Shown: piece by piece, positions 1 through 11,700 of the stretch
Layout: every line of letters begins with the position of its first letter
How positions within the stretch are numbered: the stretch's first letter is position 1
From: Siphonodentalium dalli
Taxonomy: Eukaryota > Mollusca > Scaphopoda > Gadilida > Siphonodentaliidae
Direction: 5' to 3'
DNA length: 64,000 bases
Assembly: GCA_032622095.1 (NCBI GenBank)
Contig: CP136062.1
Span: 228,050,578 to 228,114,577 of the forward strand
Made by a program: the position numbers and the translations under genes
Notes under the pieces: generated by a model
Database searches by the model: none
Seen by the model: only the letters and a program-made list of their open reading frames with translations
Told to the model about the DNA's origin: nothing

Positions 1-240
1 TGTTAATCATTTCTAAACCGATAAACCGATCGATACCAAAAACTATACAGGTGAGGGGTGTTTCATTGTAAACACACACATGAAATTTGAACACGATCCG
101 ATAAAAATTACTTGAGTAATTGAATCGGATAGCAAGTGTCTACGGCTAGTCGGACGGACGGACAGATGGACGGACGAACGACGGATGGTTGATCCGGACG
201 TCAGCATTATGTGTACCATACATGGTATGGGTACACATAA
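1..240. repeat. Fragment of dispersed repeat ending in GACGGACGG tract
   Basis: The stretch ends in a run of CGGACGGACGGACAGATGG-type words followed by a short palindrome around TGTACCATACATGGTA. Similar GACGGACGG tails recur near 4,540, 23,580 and 25,440, always at the edge of a dispersed repeat. No reading frame of interest is visible. Confidence 0.4.
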
Positions 241-441
241 AAAGCGTTTGTTATCATTCCAGAAGATATGTGGGAAAATTGGTGTCTGATTTTAAAATAA
301 CATTCTAACCCCTCTATCCTGATTCCATTTATGACCTGTATAAACACGACGCAAAACACCTCTGACTAATACTCTTCCTATCATACCATGATTTTACCAC
401 AAATTTCCCACATATCTTTTAGACTGATAAAAACGCTCTTT
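240..441. mobile_element. Palindromic MITE with AAAGCGTTT / AAACGCTCTTT ends
   Basis: The left end AAAAGCGTTTGTTATCA with GATATGTGGGAAA inside is mirrored on the right by TTTCCCACATATC and TGATAAAAACGCTCTTT. The two arms are about 40 bp and the centre is unrelated. It has no coding capacity. The AAAGAGCGTT word recurs across the window at ends of other small elements, so this is one member of a dispersed family. Confidence 0.6.
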
Positions 442-604
442 GTTGATAATATAATTTATTATCCCCCTTTTAAGTGATCGTTCCAGACAATTCAGACTGC
501 ATCATCCATAATGTAATATTCAATCGCATAAATTGCCATAACTTCAGTTACAGGCAGCCTATCATAAAACTCTTTTCGACAACGTACTCAGTGGATTGGC
601 GGGC

Positions 605-701
605 ATCGATGAATGGCAACAAGCCATATTTCATCAAAAATCCTGAAATATTACCCATAATTCTGCCGTGGTTAAGGAGTCGATTATTTAGGGCATTACT
701 G
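605..701 (-). repeat. Half copy of the CAGTAAT hairpin MITE
   Basis: This segment contains GATGAATGGCAACAAGCC, CCATAATTCTGC and the end GGGCATTACTG followed by TA. It matches one arm of the full hairpins at 17,784-17,995 and 19,570-19,779. The opposite arm is missing, so it is a solo arm. Confidence 0.7.
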
Positions 702-910
702 TACATTTATTAGCCAATCATGGCTCATGGATTTCATATTAAAAACAGCCAAGTTTAGATCTAACAATTCACACTTCAGACTTCTGTCGCTCAAAGCTAT
801 AGAGAGTAATATGGTTGATGCGGTTATAGATATTGTGTCAACACTTATTTACATAATTCATGGTCAATACTTAAAAGTTCAAACTTCGCATCTATAACCA
901 GATCAGGCAC

Positions 911-1154
911 ATCCTGAAATAGGGTGTCTGTCATTTGCAGAATGAGGTCCCCAGAGGGTGAATTTAGTGATGCTAGCCCCGCATAGCGTCACCAAATTCA
1001 CCCTCTGGGGACCTCATTCTGCTTATACCTCAGCAGACTGAGGTTCCCAGAGGGTGAATTTGGTGATGATAGCCCACTATGCGGGGTAGCATCACTAAAT
1101 TCACCCTCTGGGGACCTCATTCTGCAAATGACAGCGACACTATTTCAAGGCTTG
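911..1154. mobile_element. S-family MITE (GCAGAATGAGGTCC hairpin pair)
   Basis: Ends CCTGAAATAGGGTGTCTGTC and GACACTATTTCAAGG are inverted. Between them lie two tandem hairpins whose arms read GCAGAATGAGGTCCCCAGAG and its complement, each with a small loop around GCTAGC. It is non-coding. Other copies are at 5,792, 16,774, 21,054 and 21,283. Confidence 0.75.
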
Positions 1155-1558
1155 TCTATTATGGTTATATTTAATTATTACGTGCGATCAGACAGATTCG
1201 TAGGTTGGTGTCACCCTACTCCGTTTCACTCCATGACGTCACCAAAAACGACGTAAAACCTCGTGGCGTTCTGACATTTTTACTGTGCCGCGTTTTTGCT
1301 ATGTTTATTTTATGTGTTGTTTTCGATTATTTGTTTGTCGCCGATATCGCCATTTGTCGGGATTCCCTGTTTCTATATTTAAAACTGGCATGCTAATTTT
1401 TATTATTGTTTATTACATTTTTGCGCACGTTGGCATCTCTCTGAGTGCATTCTAGTTATAGATGTATTTGATAATGTCGATTCCACCATTTCATTGTTTT
1501 TGTGGAAACTATGGGCTCGTGCATCCCAGAGCACAGCCAAATTGCACTTGTAGCAACA
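1155..1558. other. No gene seen
   Basis: AT-rich sequence with short chance reading frames only. I see no exon-like segment or repeat that occurs elsewhere in the window. Confidence 0.5.
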
Positions 1559-1958
1559 TTAACCCTTTACCCAACAAACCGGACAAAACCGGCCAAATAA
1601 AGCTTCAACAGCCTAAAATATCTTCGGTCTGTCTCAATAGAACCATACAAATATGGATATCATTGGAACCGGCTCCTTGACAACATTGTGATAGTTACAG
1701 TTATGCCCTGTGCCAATGCATTCTCTTATATATGCGAGTCGACCATAGGTCGCCTCGCATATATAAGAGAATGCATTGGCCTAAAATAAATCTTTTTTTA
1801 ACACTTTTTACCATTTTTTCTTACATTCTTTAACAATTTTATAATTTTTAATGTGTTAAGCCAATGCATTCTCTTATATATGCGAGGCGACCTATGGTCG
1901 ACTCGCATATATAAGAGAATGCATTGGCACAGGGCCCTTCTGTTGGGTAAAGGGTTAT
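1559..1958. mobile_element. P1-family MITE, TTAACCCTTTACCCAACA ends
   Basis: Terminal inverted repeats TTAACCCTTTACCCAACA and its complement bound about 400 bp. Inside are two copies of a 65-bp near-perfect hairpin beginning CCAATGCATTCTCTTATATA, in opposite orientation and separated by an AT-rich spacer. TTAA at the left edge fits a piggyBac-type target. The right edge reads TTAT. It is non-coding. Confidence 0.8.
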
Positions 1959-2321
1959 AGCAAATTTTCAGTCTCCTGGTCTATCGATAAAATTAATTTT
2001 GCAACCGTTTGTTCGGGCTTATTTTACTTAAAAATGACACGAGGATGCCTTTCTAAATGACATTAAACATGAGCATTGAATCGCTTCTTCATAACAATAT
2101 TTGGACCAATTTAATGATATTTGAGTTCCTTATCATCTGCCATCATGATTAATCATTCGCATGGAATCGATACATGTTATTTTGTCACATAAACAAAAAT
2201 TGTACGATTTAGTATGGCACTGTTTTTGAATATTTTTTTTGAAATATGACGGGTTATGCCTCTTGTATCGAATTCACAAATTTACCTATTATAGTTGAAT
2301 TCAAGGTGCGCCTCACCTGAT

Positions 2322-2627
2322 AACTCAATGTACAAAGAATGTCAATTAATTAGATCAGTGAATTCACTAAACTCAATGTACAAAGAATGTCAATTAATTA
2401 GATCAGTGAATTCACTAAACTCAATGTACAAAAAATGTCAATTAATTAGATCAGTGAATTCACTAAACTCAATGTACAAAAAATGCCAATTAATTAGATC
2501 AGTGAATTCACTATTCCATTTAATTATCAGCAAACATCTAGCCACCTGATAACTCAATGTACAAAGATTGCCAATTTCTTAGATCAGTGAATTCACTATT
2601 CCATTTAATTATCAGCAAACATCTAGC
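2322..2627. repeat. 48-bp tandem repeat, four copies plus a variant
   Basis: Units starting AACTCAATGTACAAAGAATG begin at 2,322, 2,370, 2,418 and 2,466. After the spacer TTCCATTTAATTATCAGC a fifth, shorter unit and the spacer itself are repeated. The unit length is a multiple of three, so it produces a repetitive reading frame that I do not regard as a gene. Confidence 0.85.
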
Positions 2628-2770
2628 CATTCGCGTGGAAATATATGGTATATAGAAGCCAGATGTCCGAAGTTGTTGGATCTAAACTTGGATAAAAACA
2701 AAATAACCTTTTCCAAATATGAGAATTCAAAATATTGTTCAAGGCTTAAGCGATGAAAAACAACAAATTA

Positions 2771-3014
2771 TTAACCCTTTGATGACGGGAGCTGCGCTGG
2801 TGCAGCGTTAAAGACCCGGTGCTAGTGCATTCTCCCATAGGGAGCCTCACATATATAAGAATGCGCTGGCTAACAAGGTCAATTTAAATATTGTTAGGCC
2901 AACGCAATCTCTTATATATGCGAGGTGACATATGGTCGACTCACATATATAAGAGAATGCATTGACACAGGGTTTTCGCAAAATTTCAGGAAGCTCCAGT
3001 CATGAAAGGGTTAA
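2771..3014. mobile_element. P3-family MITE (TTAACCCTTTGATGACGG ends)
   Basis: TTAACCCTTTGATGAC at the left and CATGAAAGGGTTAA at the right form inverted ends with TTAA borders. The sequence just inside contains GCTGCGCTGGTGCAGC. Two hairpins of the CATTCTCTTATATATGCGAG type lie inside. It is the fullest of four P3 copies in the window. Confidence 0.75.
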
Positions 3015-4265
3015 AGTAACAACAATTTAACAGACTTTGAGGTGACATACTAACATAATAGACGAGAGTTGAGTTATCTCCCTCATTTCATGTGCAATAT
3101 TCACGTTGGCCGAAAATATCATCTCAGTACTTTTATCCTGTTGAGATGTAACACATGGTAACCAGTCTCAGTCAACTTCAGTCACGTTATATTATAGTGG
3201 GTCTGATCACCTGTTATAGAGTTTCTATTTTATGAATGGGGGTAATGCACTGTCATCAGTGAGTCACATATTCAGAATATAAATTTACGATTGCATCACC
3301 CCCTTTCTTTGAAAAAAATGCTAAAGTCTATTTATAGTAACTTTATTTGCACAAAGTTTCCCTTGGTTTGGCATTTTTCAACTGGTACCTGAAAGTTTCC
3401 AACTATTGGCAAAATTCCAAGTAGAATCCCAAATTTTGTCAATTTCAGCCTAAAAATGTTTACTACAGTGTTCTATGTTCTAATCTGGTCATAAAAACAA
3501 TTAATTCAACCCTGAACTATTGGTTGTGAAATTAACAATTATACAACTATGAGCACAAAATTAATCTCAACCTGTTTTCGATCTGAAAAATATCTGATAC
3601 GTTAATTGGATGAGGCATGTAACAAATTGTTTTACAAATTTTGGAGATAAAATTGACAGCTCCTATCTAGATGCCACCCCAAAGATTCATATGAATTTTG
3701 CATTCTGGACTCCTCGACCCATGACCTCTGGGGCGAAGCTCTCTGGTGCAATTAGTAGTCATTTTTCGCGGATGATTATATACAGATCTGGAAGAAATAT
3801 GTCACTGCTCTATATCCGACGATCAGCATAACATAGTCCGTTTACGCGTGGTGTTATTTGACGAGTTACTCGATCCAATGTTTATGTATGGCTCATGTTC
3901 TTTGATCACCAAATATCCGGAAACATGTGTCAACCATCCGATTTTAATGCAATTGATAGCACCGATTTACGGTGTATGTTATGACCCGACAACGGCAAAT
4001 CTGCCTGACATTGTGTCACCTCGCAACAATTTTGCTATTAGACATGTCTACAGAAGTCAATTTAGGTCATGCGGTAATTTCATATAGATATTTTTTGGAC
4101 TATTCTATATCTGTGTTGTAAGAAAACACTTTTATGTTGTTCAATTCGAAGTTAAATGTAAATGTTTTCGTACCCACGAACCGACGGAATACAACTAAAT
4201 TCAAATTGGCGCACCTGTACTTGACCCAGGCACCGACCTAAAAATAATGTGAAATAGTTCGAACC
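3015..4265. other. No gene recognised
   Basis: This stretch is AT-rich. Weak similarity to the AATCCAAGATGG repeat family appears around 3,640-3,740 (CAAAGATTCATATGAA). Short reading frames at 3,610-4,087 have no recognisable motif or splice context. Confidence 0.4.
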
Positions 4266-4269
4266 AATC

Positions 4270-4640
4270 ATGTCGTCATATTAAAGCCGAGTCTGAAACG
4301 GTGATGGAATCAGATGAGGGATGTGGCCTGTAAAGTATGCCGAAGGATTTAGTCATGCAAAGAGTAAAATCCATTTTCCTATTACTCAATAAGGGCCATA
4401 ACTCCTGAAAAAATAAATGGACGAAACCCGCTGTTTGTAAATACTCTTTTTCCCCCATGTTGGTTCATCAAAATTCCGAAGATCATTAAAATCTGACTGA
4501 AGATGACCAAGATATAGAGCTTCAAAGTTTGTACTGGACTCACGGACGGATGGAGCCCATTTCTATATGCTCCACCAAACTTCGTTTGTGGGGAGTAATA
4601 AAGAACATTAACTCCTTCTACACATATGAAAATCAAGTTA
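4270..4640 (+). repeat. Fragments of molluscan-type AATCCAAGATGG / GGGCCATAACTC repeat
   Basis: The phrase GGATTTAGTCATGCAAAGAG followed by TAAAATCCA and then GGGCCATAACTCCTG, ending in a CGGACGGATGG tail, is shared with 11.7-12.6 kb, 24.6-25.5 kb and 60.8-61.3 kb. Confidence 0.6.
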
Positions 4641-4659
4641 ATGTGATCAACCTGACCTT

Positions 4660-5057
4660 AAAGATATGGTAAGCGTTGGCGGTGGGTATTGCTGTTAAAA
4701 TAGTCACATCCATTAAAACTGCCATAAACAGAAAGAATATTAAAATATAGACAGACCTTGTTCGTTTACCAATCATGAATATTGTGTATATACTATATTA
4801 TTGTCAAGTTTGTAAGCTTTGTTACAAAAACAAAAGCTAAAAAGGTTACAGAATCTTACTTTTGTTTACATAACACAGCATACGAACTTGACACCAACAT
4901 ACTTTTTATGCGATATTTATGATTGGTAGAACAAAACATTTTAACATGTCTATATTTTAACATGTCTATATTTTAACATTCTTTCTGTTTATGGTACATG
5001 TAGTTTTAATTGGTGTGACTATTTTGACAGCATATCCACCATGAAGGCCATCCGTGC
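4660..5057. mobile_element. Palindromic MITE, GTTGGCGGTGG / CCACCATGAAGGCC ends
   Basis: The left arm (ATAGTCACATCCATTAAAAC, CATAAACAGAAAGAATATTA) is mirrored by the right arm (TAACATTCTTTCTGTTTATG, GTGTGACTATTTTGACAGC). A related half copy lies at 59,850-60,080, where the outer end reads CCACCGCCAAGGCCAACC. It is non-coding. Confidence 0.65.
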
Positions 5058-5518
5058 CTTTGAGTGCCAGGTCCGATTTTTGTATCAACCCATATACCCT
5101 GTGCCAATGCATTCTCTTATATATGCGAGTCGACCATAGGTCGCCTCGCATATATAAGAGAATGCATTGGCATTCAATTTTTCGTCATTTGTTATTATTT
5201 TTTACAATTTAAAAAACAAAAATCTTATATTCTTTAACAGACTTATTTTGTAGGTTTAGTGCCAGGGAATCTTACGTTTTTCATGGGCATCAAAATTATT
5301 ACTATGCATACTTGGTGATAGTTTTGAGTTATAACATGCCCCTAAGGTTTTATCCAGTTTGTTTTTAAATTCGCTATAGCATGCTTAAGCATACCCAAAC
5401 AAAATTCAACCCAAAAAAATTCTAAAACAAATAAAAAAAATTTAATTTTTTTTAGGGTCGATTTTACAGACCGTAAATTAGGGCCGATGAGATTGGCCCC
5501 TGGCACTGAAAGGGTTAA
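5056..5518. mobile_element. P2-family MITE, TTTGAGTGCCAGG ends, enlarged copy
   Basis: It starts CCTTTGAGTGCCAGGTC and ends CCTGGCACTGAAAGGGTTAA. The shared 65-bp CCAATGCATTCTC hairpin lies near its left end at 5,104-5,171. Compared with the P2 copies at 13,146 and 61,917 it carries about 200 extra bases. It ends 87 bp from the last Rab exon, so it sits just past the Rab stop codon. Confidence 0.7.
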
Positions 5519-5604
5519 GCAGAGGAATCGTTGATGAGGAAATTAAGAAATTTGGTGGCCAATCACCTCCATGTAATAAGAGCTTAAATCTAGACCCAGT
5601 CGTG

Positions 5605-5738
5605 TCAAGATAGTTCTTCGTCGTTTGCTTTCTTGGAACAACAACCTTTTTTCTGCACACCGTTGGACTGCCGTAGATTAATAGAATTCTGTCTGTTATC
5701 ACCATAGGTATCCAAAGTGTCACTTGGCAGCCTCTTTG
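5605..5738 (-). CDS. Rab22/31-like gene, last coding exon
   Basis: The acceptor TTTAG lies at 5,739-5,743 on the minus strand. The first two bases complete an alanine codon, followed by KRLPSDTLD, a polar hypervariable tail, then KKGCCSKKANDEELS and a TGA stop at 5,605-5,607. The CC pair is the expected site of geranylgeranylation that anchors Rabs to endosomal membranes. In most Rabs CC lies within about four residues of the end, whereas here ten residues follow it. The exon sits between a P2 MITE (87 bp beyond the stop) and an S-family MITE (54 bp before the acceptor). No clear AATAAA is seen close after the stop. Confidence 0.82.
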
Positions 5739-8700
5739 CTAAACATGGAAGAGAGAGAATGCAATATAGTGAGGATAGCATCAACCCTTGACAAGCCTGA
5801 GTTTAGTGTGCCTGTCATTTGCAGAATGAGGTCCCCAGAGGGTACTTAGTGATGCTATCCCGCATAGCGGGCTAGCACCACTAAATTCACCCTCTGGGGA
5901 CCTCATTCTGCTTATGCCTTGTCTCCTCTGGAAGGTTTATTTATTATCAAATTTCTATAGAAACTTCTTCACATAGATTCTATATCTTTTTTAGTTTAGT
6001 TTCTCTATTTCCCCAAATTGGCAGACGGCACATTGCATAATCGAGGTTCCCAATGGGTGTACATCACAATATTCACCATTTGGGAACTTCAAACTGAGTT
6101 TATGTCTCCCATAGCAGATGAGGCCATGCAGAATGAGGTCCCCAGCGGGTGAATTTGGTGATGCTAGCTCACTATGTGGGATAGCGTCACTAAATTCAGC
6201 CCCTGGGGGACCTCATTCTACAAATGACAGACACACTAAACTAAGGCTTGAGCCTTGAAATAGTGTAAATGTGCTAAAAATTTTAAAGTATGTAAATCAC
6301 CACTAAGAAGAAATGGGGAAAATACATATTTTCATTGCCTCTGCGACAAAATTTTGCAGATAAGACTTATTTTTATTCAATCTTAATTAAAGCCACATGG
6401 CGGTTTGCGCTCCAAAATACACAAAATAATATTCGCTTTTGAAATTTTCCCGGTATCAAAATAGGTAGATAAATACCCAAACTACCTTTCTACGACCAAT
6501 ATATGTCCCATAAAGGCGCATTCAAGTCATGAAATTTACAACAAAATCGTACTGTTTGGGTACCGAACATTTTTTCCAACCTGCCATTTTGGATGATGCA
6601 ATTAACCACTGACAACAACCGAGGATTTCCGGGTGTATTCGTAAATAAGCTTCCCCAGCGTCTTATAATTTCCGGTACGCGATAAAGGGGTTTCAATTTG
6701 ATCGTATGTGTCCCTGTGAGAAAAATGGTCTCTGTTGACAAGAATTTAATGGTAGGACGGTCATCCTGAATATATCCGATGCGTGGCGATGGTGCGATTG
6801 GGGGAGGGGGTTCAGAAAGGAACATAATATTACTTATACATGTATAATAAGTAATTATGTTGAGATGCATTTGTATTTAAATTTCAATCCAACATCATTA
6901 TCGTAGTAAATTGCATGATTTGCACTATATGCTGAATATATTTCTTATAGAATATAGGAATGGGTCGCCAAGTATTAGATCATGTCATGATTTATACTCT
7001 GGCCACCGTAGAGATCATATTCAACCAGTTAAAAATATGGGAACGTTTTAATGTTCTGACGGAGAACTTTATAGCATTGAAAAAATAACTCAGTGACTAT
7101 ATATATTTATTTATTACTTGTTCCTTCATAATATATTTCACAATAGGGGGTGAGACACTCCAGATTGCATGATTTGTCTGTGACTTTTGTGAGTCGACCA
7201 GGGTTGTCAAAGTACCGACGGTACCACAAATTTCGGTACCGGTTCCGTACTGATGTTCAGTACCGCAAATCGCATCGGTATCGGTACTCATTGAGTGGTC
7301 TTTTACACTCCAAATTACTTTGGTTTCGTGGTTTCCATCATCAATTATTCGTTAAGTTCGAGGTTTAGTCAAACAATGAAAATAAAAATCGCAACGAGAT
7401 TTACAATTAAGTTGTTGTCTGCAGCAGTTTTCGGCAAGTCGCAAAGGGAGGATTTTTAAAAAGACGGAATACAGAGTGGAACGAATGTAGACATGCATGT
7501 TTGACTACTGGGCCGGCTAACATTGAGGCTTGTATCATATTGTATGGATACATGGTAGTGACGGTCACACAGTGTCACGGACTCAGTGACTCACGGTACT
7601 CCATATTATTTGTGTGGTAATTAATTATAGAACTCACTAATCGGCCATAAATTCATAATGCCGCCCTATTACTCGCATGTTGTAACTTGTAAATTTGTAA
7701 TTTCATAAATGATGTCACCCAAATTATGTCTACAGCGGCCAGTTTTCCTAAAAGTTCCGGTAAACTTTCCCTTTTAGTTTGGATAAATGGGCGTCAATGG
7801 CATCTGCTTAAATTTTGGAGTCGAACCTTGACCACTTGTCTGAACTTCCGAATCCACTGATATTTTGTGTTTTGTCGACAAATGTTTTTTCATTCCTGTT
7901 GTACTTCCCTTCGATTACAGTATTGCATTCAGCGCATCTGGCTTTCTGCGAGTCATTTTCGTGTGGGATAAAATAATCCCGGACGTGACGAGATTTCCAG
8001 GACGCCATCGTAATTCGTAAAAGGTAAAACACAACTTGACAGAGTAACAGACTCCTAGCTCTCAAATGATGCCTCGAAGCGGTACATCAGAACACTGCAG
8101 ACTTGCATCTGGCCGAATCAAAGAAATACAATCATCACAAGCTCACACACAATGTTGCATTCTGTCAATTTCGTGACAAGTTGTCATAGACTCATAGTGC
8201 GGCACACTGTGCCTTTTTAATCAACCCTTTACATTCGTTAATAGGTATATTAATAGAAATCAACAATCAGTACCGGGAACCGTCGGTACTCGACGTCAGA
8301 ACCGGTACAGATTTAATTCCTGATTACCGCCGGTTCCGGTACCGGTACCAGTACCTATTGACAACCCTGGAGTCGACCTCGACTCAACAAAGTGACATAT
8401 TTCATGCAAAATCGAGCTGGGATCTTCTTGAACCACGTACACAGTGAATACACTATATTAAGGATATTAACTAAGAATATATTAGCTGCACTGGTTTTTT
8501 TAAATGTTTATAAACTTCCCTATCTGAACATGAAAAATTTCACATTACTTGAACTGGAATAGAATTATCTCTATGGGCGTAGCCAGGGTAGAGATTCATG
8601 ATATGACCTAGCTAAGTATATATGCATATAGTTTTTCACAATTTACGTAGATCCGTCCATTGCATGTTTATATGTTGAAATCAACTGTAGACAAGATAGA

Positions 8701-11700
8701 CAGGGAGAGTGTGTACACACGCACGTAGCATTGGAACTGTGTTAATTATCTACTTGGATTAACTGTTTTGCATATATTCACACGGAAAAATTAGATATCA
8801 TATGAAAGTAGAAGATGTGAGCTTTGTGTTCCGCACTGCTGTATAATTTGAAAGTTGTGTCGTGGGAACAATTAATGTAGACACATTTTGAGGAAAAATA
8901 ATTTAAAACAAATCTAATCCTATTCTACTACTGAAACCGATGGTGAAGACACTGTTTTTGGTGTTATTTTTCATGTCTATTTTCAATACTATTCCAATAT
9001 CAAATGGGGTAACAGGTGTGATATGGCCATGTTGGGACAGACATTCTACATAATTATATGGTTTACGACTAAGCATTGTTGTGTATATTTCATTTTATTA
9101 CTAACTTGGAGATAGTTGGTGCACATAAAGCCACCTATCACATAAAATCAGCATTTTTTCAATACCAATTATTGTCATCATGGATGCCATTTTGAAAAGA
9201 ACATTTTGCTCTAAGCGGATTTATCAGATTTTGGATATGTTATAGAGGATATGATTATTATTCCTCTTCAAAATGGAATAAAAACCAACTTAGTCCAAAT
9301 ATTTTCTAGGTCAAAACTTTTATCGACAAGACTATTTTGTCTTTTCAGCATTTACCCCTGACCTGGAGGTCTTACATGTTTGTCCTTTTCCCACATTTCG
9401 TCTTGTGACTCAGAGGCAGGAGGTTTTAATTAAACTGATGGTGAAGTAAAATAAACGAATTTTGAGTGATCCAAGCAACCTATATGTACTGGTTGTGTCT
9501 ATAGATGTCTATATAGACTCTAAACTCCACACGGATGCCAGTATGTCACCAGGGAAGTGACAGTTTTCAATATCGTTCCTTTTTATTAGAGGCAGAAACA
9601 TATTTTCCCAATTTTCATTTCGGTCCTAAATTAGTGTTTCTCTGGCTTCGGGGGTTAACAAAATATTAGACTTGAGTCGAGGACCCACCAAAGCTCAGAG
9701 TTATCAGATATCGATTTTGATATATTTTATTTTTCAACACCTGGGTAGGTACTCAATCCGATCAGACGCTCCTAAATTACTATTTCTTTGGTTTCGGGGT
9801 AAATATATATTTGACTCGAGCTCAGAGTGATCAGATATCGATTGTTGAAGTTTGTTATTTCTCGAGATGTGTAATAATATGTGGCCAGAAACACGTGGTC
9901 AAACGGAGGGTCTCGGACAAAATTGCGGATGAAGATGGATAACTCTAAAGTCAAGTGGTAATACGGTAATTTCTTTTGATACTTTAGTGATAATACGGCC
10001 ATATTTTGTTGAACAAAATGTTGATAAACATCAAGTTTTGGGAAACTTCATACTATAGTTGACAGTGATTAGCATTATGTTGTTGCAATACATCGATTCT
10101 GATAACTAAAGCATATTTTGAAGAAATGTTGTTGCTGTTGTATCTTGATGGTATGGGGACCATCTGATCGGATTGAGTACCTTTAAAAAGAACTACGGAA
10201 TTTAACTAACTGCAGTTCATCGACACACTCAACTGAAAATTATTGCCTACAAAATTGTGATTAGAGTATATTTGAGAAAAATCAACGTGTTCCAAGGATC
10301 AATGTAAATGACTAAAATTCATGTTGACAATGTGTATCAAACTGGAAAACCGTTCTATCGTTACATCATTGTCAACAGAGGTTATTATTCTCGCATGGAC
10401 AAATAAAATCCAACCGAAACACATTATCGCAAACCGAAAATGATAGAGACGCTGGGGAAACTTGGAAAATATTACACAAACATGGCAGTATCGAGAATGC
10501 ACTTATTACTGAAAACACACGAGCGCTGCCCGCATCACTCGGAAGATCGACTGATTAGAAAAATTTAACCGGAACAGCGAAACGATATCAAATTTACGCA
10601 AAAATATAACTAACAAAATGCGTTTTTTAGCGCTATATCAACGAATTAGCTCGGGAATAGTTTGCATATGCATGTTTTGAGACCCCTTTTCTCGAATTAC
10701 GTATACATAAATTTTAGGGTTCGAATGAGCCATGTCCATTTAACCCTTTACCCAACAGAAGGGCCCTGTGCCAATGCATTCTCTTATATATGCGAGTCGA
10801 CCATAGGTCGCCTCGCATATATAAGAGAATGCATTGGCTTAACACATTAAAAATTATAAAATTGTTAAAGAATGTAAGAAAAAATGGGAAAAAGTGTTAA
10901 AAAAGATTTTTTTTAAGGCCAATGCATTCTCTTATATATGCGAGGTGACCTATGGTTGACTCACATATATAAGAGAATGCATTGGCACAGGGCATAACTG
11001 TAACTATCACAATGTGGTCAAGGAGCCGGTTCCAATGATATCCACATTTGTATGGTTCTATTGAGACAGACCCAAGATATTTTAGGCTGTTGAAGCTTTA
11101 TTTGGCCGGTTTTGGCCGGTTTGTTGGGTAAAGGGTTAAAGTTCAATATCAGCAGGTAGCCGTTATATATCTCTTTCTTCAGTCTATATCATGATGTTAA
11201 CCAACTCACATGTGGTTTGAATTATGAGCATCCTAACATTTGAGGCGTTGGCAGCATTACACTGATGTACCACATTATTTTATGGTACAATTCAGAATAT
11301 TTAGAATTGTACGAAAACAATGTTAATGACTTAATGTATCAATGGGACCAATCAGGACGAACCATGTATGCAGGTTTAGGCAAGGTCGTATTACAAAGAG
11401 TCGTAAACTCACCTATTTCAGTGAACAGCTGTTGTATATTTGTAGCAGTGAGAGCACTTGTTTCTGTGAATATCGCACCTATCCCTTCTGCATATTCTCG
11501 AGCATCTGAAATTTTCTTAGGTTTTATTACCCGTACAAATTTCTTAAACTGAAAATCTGTGCAAGACATTTTTTTGAAATTGTTACGATACCTTCTTTTC
11601 TATTTAAAATATTTCTCAGCTCTAACATAGCCCTATCAGGTGGAAGAAGCTTATTTACTGACAATCGATCTGTTTTTGTGTTGAAAATCGTAAATTTGAG

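Noticed and set aside
2295-2549. Repetitive 84-codon frame
   Set aside because: Product of a 48-bp tandem repeat, with no other coding sign.
11265-11552. Plus-strand 95-codon frame
   Set aside because: Antisense to the Rab exon at 11,413-11,505.
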